From positions 345,954 to 409,953 of the forward strand of contig NW_027183510.1 of NCBI RefSeq assembly GCF_041296385.1: a stretch of DNA of 64,000 nt. The letters run 5' to 3'. The notes beneath the pieces were generated by a model. That model was not told the DNA's origin. It ran no database searches and saw only the letters and a program-made list of their open reading frames with translations. The position numbers and the translations under genes were made by a program. Numbering within the stretch: the stretch's first letter is position 1; each line of letters opens with the position of its first letter. The stretch comes from Aphelocoma coerulescens (lineage: Eukaryota; Chordata; Aves; Passeriformes; Corvidae). Shown here piece after piece: positions 50,005 to 63,052 of the stretch.

Positions 50005-52180
50005 ATAGACAGCGAGGCCCGTGCAAAGAAACAGGGAGCCATTCTTGAGAGAAGTTGCAGAGCTCTTTCTTCTCCAGCCACATGGGCGGGGCACTGCCAA
50101 AGAACTGAGCAATCACGGCACAACCAGGGCCCTCCTCGCACAGGGCAACACAAAATAAGCAGTGCTGAACAGGATTAGGGCACATGTGAGCAGGGAGCAG
50201 GGAGACCCCGTGCCCAGGCCATGCCTCTACCCCAGGGTCCCCTCTCCCATGACCTCATGGCAGGGGGGAGGAACCCCAACACTTCCGTAGGTGTAGTCTC
50301 TCTCCTCCTCCTTGCAGCTGGCTCATGGGCCCACATTCAGGGCCCCCACCTCGGGAGAAAATTCTCCCAATGTGCTCTGATGTTGAAAGAGTCAAGAAGA
50401 GAAGAAGGGGAAAAAACCCCCAAAGTCCCAGGAAAACAAAGTTCAACTCTCCATCTCCCCCCAGAGAAAAGGAGCTGAAAACTGGCTAAAAAGAAACAAA
50501 GTTGCTTCCTCTGCTCTTGCTGCAAGCAGGATGCAGAGGAGTGTGTATGTGTGTCCTTGAACAAACACTCTGAGAAGTTTGTCCGGTTTTTTTTCCTCTC
50601 CCCCCTCTCAGGCTCAGTTGAAAGGCACAGAAATGCACAAAGTTCACTTCTGGGCATAGAGCAGCAATAGGGGATACACACAATAAAGTCACCCCAAGAC
50701 ACAGAGACAGAGAATTCAGTGGAAAGACTCCGAGAATTCTGCTCCCAGAGATCATTCATTCCTGCTCACACTGACCCTTGTAGAAAGGGGACATCGTTCC
50801 AGGCAGCCTGTACTGAGCATGTGGCTCCTGAGTGGGGTTTGTTGTTTAGGAAACCTGCTCCGGCTTTTCCATTCTTTCCTTCCAAACAGGAAAACTTCTC
50901 CTGGGGCTGTGTGCAGGCAGAGCCCTGAGGAGAGCAGGTGGCACATGGTGCGCTGGGCTGGGACAGCCAGCTGCAGAGCTCAAGGGAAGAAGCCCAAAGT
51001 GTCACAATGGCTCCTTGCCTTCCCATGCAACACCTGGGTCACAATGGTCTCCTTGATTCCATGAGGCCCCACTGTGTCACAATGGCTCCTTGGTTCCATC
51101 AGGTTCCGCAGTGTCACCATGGTCTCCTTTGATCCGCATTGTCATCATGGACAATTGGTTCCATGAGGCCCCGCAGTGTCACAATGGTCCCTTGGTTCCA
51201 TAGCTTTTACGTTGTAACAATGGACTCCTTGCTTCTATGAGCTAGCCTGCTTTTTGCAGAGGTGTCTTTGGTTCCCACAAGGCCCCGCTGTGTCTCAGTG
51301 CACCCTGGCTTCCATGTGGATGTGGAGTATCACAAAGGCTCCTTGGTTCCACCAGGTCCTGCTGTGTCACAATGGGTCCTGTGGTCCCTGAGGCCCTCCA
51401 AAGTCATTGTGGAGGCTTGCTTCCATGAGGTTCCATTATGTGCCAGTGGTCATCTTGGTTCCAGGAGTTTCCTTAGTGTCACAATGCTCTCCATGCTTCC
51501 ATTAGGCCCTGCTTTGCCACAATGGTCCCCTTGTTTCCATGAGGCCCCGCTGTGTCACAATGGACCTATGGTTCCATGATGTTGCGTGGTGTCACCGTGC
51601 TCTTCTTGAATCCGCCGTGTAACCATGGACCATTGGTTCCATGCAGCCGTGTCACAATGGGCTCCTTGATTCCATGATTCCCCACGGTGTCACAATGGAG
51701 CCTTGTTTCTAGGAGGTTCTGTACTGTCACAATTGCCTCCTTGATGCCATCAGCCCCTGCAGTGTCACAATGGCTCCTTGGTTCCATGAGGAACACAATA
51801 GCTTGGCATAAGCATTGAGCAACAGCTGCTGAACACACCTGGCAACATCTGCTTGCATCAAAAGAGTGCTTCAAGCTGACAATGGCACCAGCAGCTTCCA
51901 TCTGCAACAGAGACCCAGGAAAGGACAGGCTGTGCCAGTTTGGACAAATGTGGAGGAAAATATCCTCTGATAGAAGGCAGGTTACACCCAGCCCTCCCCC
52001 ACCAGGTTTTTGGAAAAAAGAACTTTCCTGGGAAGAAAGTGAAAGAGATAAAAACTATTTTTTTAACAAACACACAGGAAAAGGATAGCAATGCTAAATA
52101 TTAAAAGCTCTCGCTGTGCAGAGAAAGCTGGGATAATTTGAGAGTCCTTCCGTGTTTCGGTGGGGTCTCCTGAAACATCC
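50005..52180. repeat. Satellite monomer copy 24, type B
   Basis: Length is 2,176 bases. Markers are 36C, 113G, 133-134 CG, 678A, 701A, 728G, 1314G, 1537C, 1608C, 1929A, 2008A. It is like copy 10 up to 1314, but carries 1608C (otherwise only in copies 6, 7 and 20-22, where it always goes with 1537G) and 1929A, so it is a mosaic. Confidence 0.97.
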
Positions 52181-54352
52181 ATAGACAGCGAGGCCCGTGC
52201 AAAGAAACAGGGAGCGATTCTTGAGAGAAGTTGCAGAGCTCTTTCTTCTCCAGCCACATGGGCGGGGCACTGCCAAAGAACTGAGCAATCACGGCACAAC
52301 CAGGGCCCTCCTCGCACAGGGCAACACAAAATAAGCAGTGCTGAACAGGGTTAGGGCACATGTGAGCAGGGAGCAGGGAGACCCCGTGCCCAGGCCATGC
52401 CTCTACCCCAGGGTCCCCTCTCCCATGACCTCATGGCAGGGGGGAGGAACCCCAACACTTCCGTAGGTGTAGTCTCTCTCCTCCTCCTTGCAGCTGGCTC
52501 ATGGGCCCACATTCAGGGCCCCCACCTCGGGAGAAAATTCTCCCAATGTGCTCTGATGTTGAAAGAGTCAAGAAGAGAAGAAGGGAAAAAAAACCCCCGA
52601 AGTCCCAGGAAAACAAAGTTCAACTCTCCATCTCCTCCCAGAGAAAAGGAGCTGAAAACTGGCAAAAAAGAAACAAAGTTGCTTCCTCTGCTCTTGCTGC
52701 AAGCAGGATGCAGAGGAGTGTGTATGTGTGTCCTTGAAAAAACGCTCTGAGAAGTTTGTCCGGTTTTTTTCCTCTCCCCCCTCTCAGGCTCAGTTGAAAG
52801 GCACAGAAACGCACAAAGTTCACTTCTGGGCATAGAGCAGCAATAGGGGATACACACGATAAAGTCACCCCAAGACACAGGGACAGAGAATTCAGTGGAA
52901 AGACTCCAAGAATTCTGCTCCCAGAGATCATTCCTGCTCACACTGACCCTTGTAGAAAGGGGACATCGTTCCAGGCAGCCTGTACTGAGCATGTGGCTCC
53001 TGAGTGGGGTTTGTTGTTTAGGAAACCTGCTCCGGCTTTTCCATTCTTTCCTTCCAAACAGGAAAACTTCTCCTGGGGCTGTGTGCAGGCAGAGCCCTGA
53101 GGAGAGCAGGTGGCACATGGTGCGCTGGGCTGGGACAGCCAGCTGCAGAGCTCAAGGGAAGAAGCCCAAAGTGTCACAATGGCTCCTTGCCTTCCCATGC
53201 AACACCTGGGTCACAATGGTCTCCTTGATTCCATGAGGCCCCACTGTGTCACAATGGCTCCTTGGTTCCATCAGGTTCCGCAGTGTCACCATGGTCTCCT
53301 TTGATCCGCATTGTCATCATGGACAATTGGTTCCATGAGGCCCCGCAGTGTCACAATGGTCCCTTGGTTCCATAGCTTTTACGTTGTAACAATGGACTCC
53401 TTGCTTCTATGAGCTAGCCTGCTTTTTGCAGAGGTGTCTTTGGTTCCCACAAGGCCCCGCTGTGTCTCAGTGCACCCTGGCTTCCATGTGGATGTGGAGT
53501 ATCACAAAGGCTCCTTGGTTCCACCAGGTCCTGCTGTGTCACAATGGGTCCTGTGGTCCCTGAGGCCCTCCAAAGTCATTGTGGAGGCTTGCTTCCATGA
53601 GGTTCCATTATGTGCCAGTGGTCATCTTGGTTCCAGGAGTTTCCTTAGTGTCACAATGCTCTCCATGCTTCCATTAGGCCCTGCTTTGCCACAATGGTCC
53701 CCTTGTTTCCATGAGGCCCCGCTGTGTCACAATGGACCTATGGTTCCGTGATGTTGCGTGGTGTCACCGTGCTCTTCTTGAATCCGCAGTGTAACCATGG
53801 ACCATTGGTTCCATGCAGCCGTGTCACAATGGGCTCCTTGATTCCATGATTCCCCACGGTGTCACAATGGAGCCTTGTTTCTAGGAGGTTCTGTACTGTC
53901 ACAATTGCCTCCTTGATGCCATCAGCCCCTGCAGTGTCACAATGGCTCCTTGGTTCCATGAGGAACACAATAGCTTGGCATAAGCATTGAGCAACAGCTG
54001 CTGAACACACCTGGCAACATCTGCTTGCATCAAAAGAGTGCTTCAAGCTGACAATGGCACCAGCAGCTTCCATCTGCAACAGAGACCCAGGAAAGGACAG
54101 GCTGTGCCGGTTTGGACAAATGTGGAGGAAAATATCCTCTGATAGAAGGCAGGTTACACCCAGCCCTCCCCCACCAGGTTTTTGGAAGAAAGAACTTTCC
54201 TGGGAAGAAAGTGAAAGAGATAAAAACTATTTTTTTAACAAACACACAGGAAAAGGATAGCAATGCTAAATATTAAAAGCTCTCGCTGTGCAGAGAAAGC
54301 TGGGATAATTTGAGAGTCCTTCCGTGTTTCGGTGGGGTCTCCTGAAACATCC
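52181..54352. repeat. Satellite monomer copy 25, type A
   Basis: Length is 2,172 bases. Markers are 36G, 113G, 133-134 CG, 371C, 419G, 438G, 728A, 1314G, 1568G, 1929G, 2008G. A private G at 52350 replaces A. It resembles copies 9 and 23 and, with copy 26, looks like an inserted second 9-10 pair. Confidence 0.97.
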
Positions 54353-56528
54353 ATAGACAGCGAGGCCCGTGCAAAGAAACAGGGAGCCATTCTTGAGAGA
54401 AGTTGCAGAGCTCTTTCTTCTCCAGCCACATGGGCGGGGCACTGCCAAAGAACTGAGCAATCACGGCACAACCAGGGCCCTCCTCGCACAGGGCAACACA
54501 AAATAAGCAGTGCTGAACAGGATTAGGGCACATGTGAGCAGGGAGCAGGGAGACCCCGTGCCCAGGCCATGCCTCTACCCCAGGGTCCCCTCTCCCATGA
54601 CCTCATGGCAGGGGGGAGGAACCCCAACACTTCCGTAGGTGTAGTCTCTCTCCTCCTCCTTGCAGCTGGCTCATGGGCCCACATTCAGGGCCCCCACCTC
54701 GGGAGAAAATTCTCCCAATGTGCTCTGATGTTGAAAGAGTCAAGAAGAGAAGAAGGGGAAAAAACCCCCAAAGTCCCAGGAAAACAAAGTTCAACTCTCC
54801 ATCTCCCCCCAGAGAAAAGGAGCTGAAAACTGGCTAAAAAGAAACAAAGTTGCTTCCTCTGCTCTTGCTGCAAGCAGGATGCAGAGGAGTGTGTATGTGT
54901 GTCCTTGAACAAACACTCTGAGAAGTTTGTCCGGTTTTTTTTCCTCTCCCCCCTCTCAGGCTCAGTTGAAAGGCACAGAAATGCACAAAGTTCACTTCTG
55001 GGCATAGAGCAGCAATAGGGGATACACACAATAAAGTCACCCCAAGACACAGAGACAGAGAATTCAGTGGAAAGACTCCGAGAATTCTGCTCCCAGAGAT
55101 CATTCATTCCTGCTCACACTGACCCTTGTAGAAAGGGGACATCGTTCCAGGCAGCCTGTACTGAGCATGTGGCTCCTGAGTGGGGTTTGTTGTTTAGGAA
55201 ACCTGCTCCGGCTTTTCCATTCTTTCCTTCCAAACAGGAAAACTTCTCCTGGGGCTGTGTGCAGGCAGAGCCCTGAGGAGAGCAGGTGGCACATGGTGCG
55301 CTGGGCTGGGACAGCCAGCTGCAGAGCTCAAGGGAAGAAGCCCAAAGTGTCACAATGGCTCCTTGCCTTCCCATGCAACACCTGGGTCACAATGGTCTCC
55401 TTGATTCCATGAGGCCCCACTGTGTCACAATGGCTCCTTGGTTCCATCAGGTTCCGCAGTGTCACCATGGTCTCCTTTGATCCGCATTGTCATCATGGAC
55501 AATTGGTTCCATGAGGCCCCGCAGTGTCACAATGGTCCCTTGGTTCCATAGCTTTTACGTTGTAACAATGGACTCCTTGCTTCTATGAGCTAGCCTGCTT
55601 TTTGCAGAGGTGTCTTTGGTTCCCACAAGGCCCCGCTGTGTCTCAGTGCACCCTGGCTTCCATGTGGATGTGGAGTATCACAAAGGCTCCTTGGTTCCAC
55701 CAGGTCCTGCTGTGTCACAATGGGTCCTGTGGTCCCTGAGGCCCTCCAAAGTCATTGTGGAGGCTTGCTTCCATGAGGTTCCATTATGTGCCAGTGGTCA
55801 TCTTGGTTCCAGGAGTTTCCTTAGTGTCACAATGCTCTCCATGCTTCCATTAGGCCCTGCTTTGCCACAATGGTCCCCTTGTTTCCATGAGGCCCCGCTG
55901 TGTCACAATGGACCTATGGTTCCATGATGTTGCGTGGTGTCACCGTGCTCTTCTTGAATCCGCAGTGTAACCATGGACCATTGGTTCCATGCAGCCGTGT
56001 CACAATGGGCTCCTTGATTCCATGATTCCCCACGGTGTCACAATGGAGCCTTGTTTCTAGGAGGTTCTGTACTGTCACAATTGCCTCCTTGATGCCATCA
56101 GCCCCTGCAGTGTCACAATGGCTCCTTGGTTCCATGAGGAACACAATAGCTTGGCATAAGCATTGAGCAACAGCTGCTGAACACACCTGGCAACATCTGC
56201 TTGCATCAAAAGAGTGCTTCAAGCTGACAATGGCACCAGCAGCTTCCATCTGCAACAGAGACCCAGGAAAGGACAGGCTGTGCCGGTTTGGACAAATGTG
56301 GAGGAAAATATCCTCTGATAGAAGGCAGGTTACACCCAGCCCTCCCCCACCAGGTTTTTGGAAAAAAGAACTTTCCTGGGAAGAAAGTGAAAGAGATAAA
56401 AACTATTTTTTTAACAAACACACAGGAAAAGGATAGCAATGCTAAATATTAAAAGCTCTCGCTGTGCAGAGAAAGCTGGGATAATTTGAGAGTCCTTCCG
56501 TGTTTCGGTGGGGTCTCCTGAAACATCC
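54353..56528. repeat. Satellite monomer copy 26, type B
   Basis: Length is 2,176 bases. Markers are 36C, 113G, 133-134 CG, 678A, 701A, 728G, 1187G, 1314G, 1608A, 1929G, 2008A, the same as copy 10 at all listed sites. Confidence 0.97.
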
Positions 56529-58704
56529 ATAGACAGCGAGGCCCGTGCAAAGAAACAGGGAGCCATTCTTGAGAGAAGTTGCAGAGCTCTTTCTTCTCCA
56601 GCCACATGGGCGGGGCACTGCCAAAGAACTGAGCAATCACAGCACAACCAGGGCCCTCCTCGCACAGGGCAACACAAAATAAGCAGTGCTGAACAGGATT
56701 AGGGCACATGTGAGCAGGGAGCAGGGAGACCCCGTGCCCAGGCCATGCCTCTACCCCAGGGTCCCCTCTCCCATGACCTCATGGCAGGGGGGAGGAACCC
56801 CAACACTTCCGTAGGTGTAGTCTCTCTCCTCCTCCTTGCAGCTGGCTCATGGGCCCACATTCAGGGCCCCCACCTCGGGAGAAAATTCTCCCAATGTGCT
56901 CTGATGTTGAAAGAGTCAAGAAGAGAAGAAGGGGAAAAAACCCCCAAAGTCCCAGGAAAACAAAGTTCAACTCTCCATCTCCCCCCAGAGAAAAGGAGCT
57001 GAAAACTGGCTAAAAAGAAACAAAGTTGCTTCCTCTGCTCTTGCTGCAAGCAGGATGCAGAGGAGTGTGTATGTGTGTCCTTGAACAAACACTCTGAGAA
57101 GTTTGTCCGGTTTTTTTTCCTCTCCCCCCTCTCAGGCTCAGTTGAAAGGCACAGAAATGCACAAAGTTCACTTCTGGGCATAGAGCAGCAATAGGGGATA
57201 CACACAATAAAGTCACCCCAAGACACAGGGACAGAGAATTCAGTGGAAAGACTCCGAGAATTCTGCTCCCAGAGATCATTCATTCCTGCTCACACTGACC
57301 CTTGTAGAAAGGGGACATCGTTCCAGGCAGCCTGTACTGAGCATGTGGCTCCTGAGTGGGGTTTGTTGTTTAGGAAACCTGCTCCGGCTTTTCCATTCTT
57401 TCCTTCCAAACAGGAAAACTTCTCCTGGGGCTGTGTGCAGGCAGAGCCCTGAGGAGAGCAGGTGGCACATGGTGCGCTGGGCTGGGACAGCCAGCTGCAG
57501 AGCTCAAGGGAAGAAGCCCAAAGTGTCACAATGGCTCCTTGCCTTCCCATGCAACACCTGGGTCACAATGGTCTCCTTGATTCCATGAGGCCCCACTGTG
57601 TCACAATGGCTCCTTGGTTCCATCAGGTTCCGCAGTGCCACCATGGTCTCCTTTGATCCGCATTGTCATCATGGACAATTGGTTCCATGAGGCCCCGCAG
57701 TGTCACAATGGTCCCTTGCTTCCATAGCTTTTACGTTGTAACAATGGACTCCTTGCTTCTATGAGCTAGCCTGCTTTTTGCAGAGGTGTCTTTGGTTCCC
57801 ACAAGGCCCCGCTGTGTCTCAGTGCACCCTGGCTTCCATGTGGATGTGGAGTATCACAAAGGCTCCTTGGTTCCACCAGGTCCTGCTGTGTCACAATGGG
57901 TCCTGTGGTCCCTGAGGCCCTCCAAAGTCATTGTGGAGGCTTGCTTCCATGAGGTTCCATTATGTGCCAGTGGTCATCTTGGTTCCAGGAGTTTCCTTAG
58001 TGTCACAATGCTCTCCATGCTTCCATTAGGCCCTGCTTTGCCACAATGGTCCCCTTGTTTCCATGAGGCCCCGCTGTGTCACAATGGACCTATGGTTCCA
58101 TGATGTTGCGTGGTGTCACCGTGCTCTTCTTGAATCCGCAGTGTAACCATGGACCATTGGTTCCATGCAGCCGTGTCACAATGGGCTCCTTGATTCCATG
58201 ATTCCCCACGGTGTCACAATGGAGCCTTGTTTCTAGGAGGTTCTGTACTGTCACAATTGCCTCCTTGATGCCATCAGCCCCTGCAGTGTCACAATGGCTC
58301 CTTGGTTCCATGAGGAACACAATAGCTTGGCATAAGCATTGAGCAACAGCTGCTGAACACACCTGGCAACATCTGCTTGCATCAAAAGAGTGCTTCAAGC
58401 TGACAATGGCACCAGCAGCTTCCATCTGCAACAGAGACCCAGGAAAGGACAGGCTGTGCCAGTTTGGACAAATGTGGAGGAAAATATCCTCTGATAGAAG
58501 GCAGGTTACACCCAGCCCTCCCCCACCAGGTTTTTGGAAAAAAGAACTTTCCTGGGAAGAAAGTGAAAGAGATAAAAACTATTTTTTTAACAAACACACA
58601 GGAAAAGGATAGCAATGCTAAATATTAAAAGCTCTCGCTGTGCAGAGAAAGCTGGGATAATTTGAGAGTCCTTCCGTGTTTCGGTGGGGTCTCCTGAAAC
58701 ATCC
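56529..58704. repeat. Satellite monomer copy 27, type B
   Basis: Length is 2,176 bases. Markers are 36C, 113A, 133-134 CG, 678A, 728G, 1106C, 1187C, 1314G, 1929A, the same as copy 2 at all listed sites. It starts a run (27-30) that parallels copies 2-5. Confidence 0.97.
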
Positions 58705-60876
58705 ATAGACAGCGAGGCCCGTGCAAAGAAACAGGGAGCGATTCTTGAGAGAAGTTTCAGAGCTCTTTCTTCTCCAGCCACATGGGCGGGGCACTGCCAA
58801 AGAACTGAGCAATCACGGCACAACCAGGGCCCTCCTCACACAGGGCAACACAAAATAAGCAGTGCTGAACAGGATTAGGGCACATGTGAGCAGGGAGCAG
58901 GGAGACCCCGTGCCCAGGCCATGCCTCTACCCCAGGGTCCCCTCTCCCATGACCTCATGGCAGGGGGGAGGAACCCCAACACTTCCGTAGGTGTAGTCTC
59001 TCTCCTCCTCCTTGCAGCTGGCTCATGGGCCCACATTCAGGGCCCCCACCTCGGGAGAAAATTCTCCCAATGTGGTCTGATGTTGAAAGAGTCAAGAAGA
59101 GAAGAAGGGAAAAAAAACCCCCGAAGTCCCAGGAAAACAAAGTTCAACTCTCCATCTCCTCCCAGAGAAAAGGAGCTGAAAACTGGCAAAAAAGAAACAA
59201 AGTTGCTTCCTCTGCTCTTGCTGCAAGCAGGATGCAGAGGAGTGTGTATGTGTGTCCTTGAAAAAACGCTCTGAGAAGTTTGTCCGGTTTTTTTCCTCTC
59301 CCCCCTCTCAGGCTCAGTTGAAAGGCACAGAAACGCACAAAGTTCACTTCTGGGCATAGAGCAGCAATAGGGGATACACACGATAAAGTCACCCCAAGAC
59401 ACAGGGACAGAGAATTCAGTGGAAAGACTCCAAGAATTCTGCTCCCAGAGATCATTCCTGCTCACACTGACCCTTGTAGAAAGGGGACATCGTTCCAGGC
59501 AGCCTGTACTGAGCATGTGGCTCCTGAGTGGGGTTTGTTGTTTAGGAAACCTGCTCCGGCTTTTCCATTCTTTCCTTCCAAACAGGAAAACTTCTCCTGG
59601 GGCTGTGTGCAGGCAGAGCCCTGAGGAGAGCAGGTGGCACATGGTGCGCTGGGCTGGGACAGCCAGCTGCAGAGCTCAAGGGAAGAAGCCCAAAGTGTCA
59701 CAATGGCTCCTTGCCTTCCCATGCAACACCTGGGTCACAATGGTCTCCTTGATTCCATGAGGCCCCACTGTGTCACAATGGCTCCTTGGTTCCATCAGGT
59801 TCCGCAGTGTCACCATGGTCTCCTTTGATCCGCATTGTCATCATGGACAATTGGTTCCATGAGGCCCCGCAGTGTCACAATGGTCCCTTGGTTCCATAGC
59901 TTTTACGTTGTAACAATGGACTCCTTGCTTCTATGAGCTAGCCTGCTTTTTGCAGAGGTGTCTTTGGTTCCCACAAGGCCCCGCTGTGTCTCAGTGCACC
60001 CTGGCTTCCATGTGGATCTGGAGTATCACAAAGGCTCCTTGGTTCCACCAGGTCCTGCTGTGTCACAATGGGTCCTGTGGTCCCTGAGGCCCTCCAAAGT
60101 CATTGTGGAGGCTTGCTTCCATGAGGTTCCATTATGTGCCAGTGGTCATCTTGGTTCCAGGAGTTTCCTTAGTGTCACAATGCTCTCCATGCTTCCATTA
60201 GGCCCTGCTTTGCCACAATGGTCCCCTTGTTTCCATGAGGCCCCGCTGTGTCACAATGGACCTATGGTTCCGTGATGTTGCGTGGTGTCACCGTGCTCTT
60301 CTTGAATCCGCAGTGTAACCATGGACCATTGGTTCCATGCAGCCGTGTCACAATGGGCTCCTTGATTCCATGATTCCCCACGGTGTCACAATGGAGCCTT
60401 GTTTCTAGGAGGTTCTGTACTGTCACAATTGCCTCCTTGATGCCATCAGCCCCTGCAGTGTCACAATGGCTCCTTGGTTCCATGAGGAACACAATAGCTT
60501 GGCATAAGCATTGAGCAACAGCTGCTGAACACACCTGGCAACATCTGCTTGCATCAAAAGAGTGCTTCAAGCTGACAATGGCACCAGCAGCTTCCATCTG
60601 CAACAGAGACCCAGGAAAGGACAGGCTGTGCCGGTTTGGACAAATGTGGAGGAAAATATCCTCTGATAGAAGGCAGGTTACACCCAGCCCTCCCCCACCA
60701 GGTTTTTGGAAGAAAGAACTTTCCTGGGAAGAAAGTGAAAGAGATAAAAACTATTTTTTTAACAAACACACAGGAAAAGGATAGCAATGCTAAATATTAA
60801 AAGCTCTCGCTGTGCAGAGAAAGCTGGGATAATTTGAGAGTCCTTCCGTGTTTCGGTGGGGTCTCCTGAAACATCC
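58705..60876. repeat. Satellite monomer copy 28, type A
   Basis: Length is 2,172 bases. Markers are 36G, 53T, 133-134 CA, 371G, 419G, 438G, 728A, 1314C, 1568G, 1929G, 2008G. It matches copy 17 apart from that copy's private base, and copy 12 apart from 1015. Confidence 0.97.
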
Positions 60877-63052
60877 ATAGACAGCGAGGCCCGTGCAAAG
60901 AAACAGGGAGCCATTCTTGAGAGAAGTTGCAGAGCTCTTTCTTCTCCAGCCACATGGGCGGGGCACTGCCAAAGAACTGAGCAATCACGGCACAACCAGG
61001 GCCCTCCTGGCACAGGGCAACACAAAATAAGCAGTGCTGAACAGGATTAGGGCACATGTGAGCAGGGAGCAGGGAGACCCCGTGCCCAGGCCATGCCTCT
61101 ACCCCAGGGTCCCCTCTCCCATGACCTCATGGCAGGGGGGAGGAACCCCAACACTTCCGTAGGTGTAGTCTCTCTCCTCCTCCTTGCAGCTGGCTCATGG
61201 GCCCACATTCAGGGCCCCCACCTCGGGAGAAAATTCTCCCAATGTGCTCTGATGTTGAAAGAGTCAAGAAGAGAAGAAGGGGAAAAAACCCCCAAAGTCC
61301 CAGGAAAACAAAGTTCAACTCTCCATCTCCCCCCAGAGAAAAGGAGCTGAAAACTGGCTAAAAAGAAACAAAGTTGCTTCCTCTGCTCTTGCTGCAAGCA
61401 GGATGCAGAGGAGTGTGTATGTGTGTCCTTGAACAAACACTCTGAGAAGTTTGTCCGGTTTTTTTTCCTCTCCCCCCTCTCAGGCTCAGTTGAAAGGCAC
61501 AGAAATGCACAAAGTTCACTTCTGGGCATAGAGCAGCAATAGGGGATACACACAATAAAGTCACCCCAAGACACAGAGACAGAGAATTCAGTGGAAAGAC
61601 TCCGAGAATTCTGCTCCCAGAGATCATTCATTCCTGCTCACACTGACCCTTGTAGAAAGGGGACATCGTTCCAGGCAGCCTGTACTGAGCATGTGGCTCC
61701 TGAGTGGGGTTTGTTGTTTAGGAAACCTGCTCCGGCTTTTCCATTCTTTCCTTGCAAACAGGAAAACTTCTCCTGGGGCTGTGTGCAGGCAGAGCCCTGA
61801 GGAGAGCAGGTGGCACATGGTGCGCTGGGCTGGGACAGCCAGCTGCAGAGCTCAAGGGAAGAAGCCCAAAGTGTCACAATGGCTCCTTGCCTTCCCATGC
61901 AACACCTGGGTCACAATGGTCTCCTTGATTCCATGAGGCCCCACTGTGTCACAATGGCTCCTTGGTTCCATCAGGTTCCGCAGTGTCACCATGGTCTCCT
62001 TTGATCCGCATTGTCATCATGGACAATTGGTTCCATGAGGCCCCGCAGTGTCACAATGGTCCCTTGGTTCCATAGCTTTTACGTTGTAACAATGGACTCC
62101 TTGCTTCTATGAGCTAGCCTGCTTTTTGCAGAGGTGTCTTTGGTTCCCACAAGGCCCCGCTGTGTCTCAGTGCACCCTGGCTTCCATGTGGATGTGGAGT
62201 ATCACAAAGGCTCCTTGGTTCCACCAGGTCCTGCTGTGTCACAATGGGTCCTGTGGTCCCTGAGGCCCTCCAAAGTCATTGTGGAGGCTTGCTTCCATGA
62301 GGTTCCATTATGTGCCAGTGGTCATCTTGGTTCCAGGAGTTTCCTTAGTGTCACAATGCTCTCCATGCTTCCATTAGGCCCTGCTTTGCCACAATGGTCC
62401 CCTTGTTTCCATGAGGCCCCGCTGTGTCACAATGGACCTATGGTTCCATGATGTTGCGTGGTGTCACCGTGCTCTTCTTGAATCCGCAGTGTAACCATGG
62501 ACCATTGGTTCCATGCAGCCGTGTCACAATGGGCTCCTTGATTCCATGATTCCCCACGGTGTCACAATGGAGCCTTGTTTCTAGGAGGTTCTGTACTGTC
62601 ACAATTGCCTCCTTGATGCCATCAGCCCCTGCAGTGTCACAATGGCTCCTTGGTTCCATGAGGAACACAATAGCTTGGCATAAGCATTGAGCAACAGCTG
62701 CTGAACACACCTGGCAACATCTGCTTGCATCAAAAGAGGGCTTCAAGCTGACAATGGCACCAGCAGCTTCCATCTGCAACAGAGACCCAGGAAAGGACAG
62801 GCTGTGCCAGTTTGGACAAATGTGGAGGAAAATATCCTCTGATGGAAGGCAGGTTACACCCAGCCCTCCCCCACCAGGTTTTTGGAAAAAAGAACTTTCC
62901 TGGGAAGAAAGTGAAAGAGATAAAAACTATTTTTTTAACAAACACACAGGAAAAGGATAGCAATGCTAAATATTAAAAGCTCTCGCTGTGCAGAGAAAGC
63001 TGGGATAATTTGAGAGTCCTTCCGTGTTTCGGTGGGGTCTCCTGAAACATCC
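60877..63052. repeat. Satellite monomer copy 29, type B mosaic
   Basis: Length is 2,176 bases. It combines 133-134 GG (copies 4, 13, 18), 701A (10, 14, 24, 26), 874G (6, 7, 20-22) and 1314G, 1859G, 1929A, 1964G (4, 18). At least four source types are needed to explain it, more than for any other copy here. Confidence 0.97.

Larger units (their letters stand above)
30443..63052. repeat. Higher-order repeat block 2 (copies 15-29), rearranged after copy 24
   Basis: The order is A B A B A B' B B A B A B B A B. It matches block 1 through copy 24, except that copy 22 duplicates copy 21 instead of matching copy 8. Copies 25-26 look like an extra A-B pair similar to copies 9-10. Copy 29 joins markers typical of copy 13 (133-134 GG) to those of copy 14 (701A, 1859G, 1964G), as if one monomer had been lost, although it also resembles copies 4 and 18. 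Copies 27-30 can equally be read as a third run of the 2-3-4-5 series. The block end is therefore uncertain. Confidence 0.55.
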
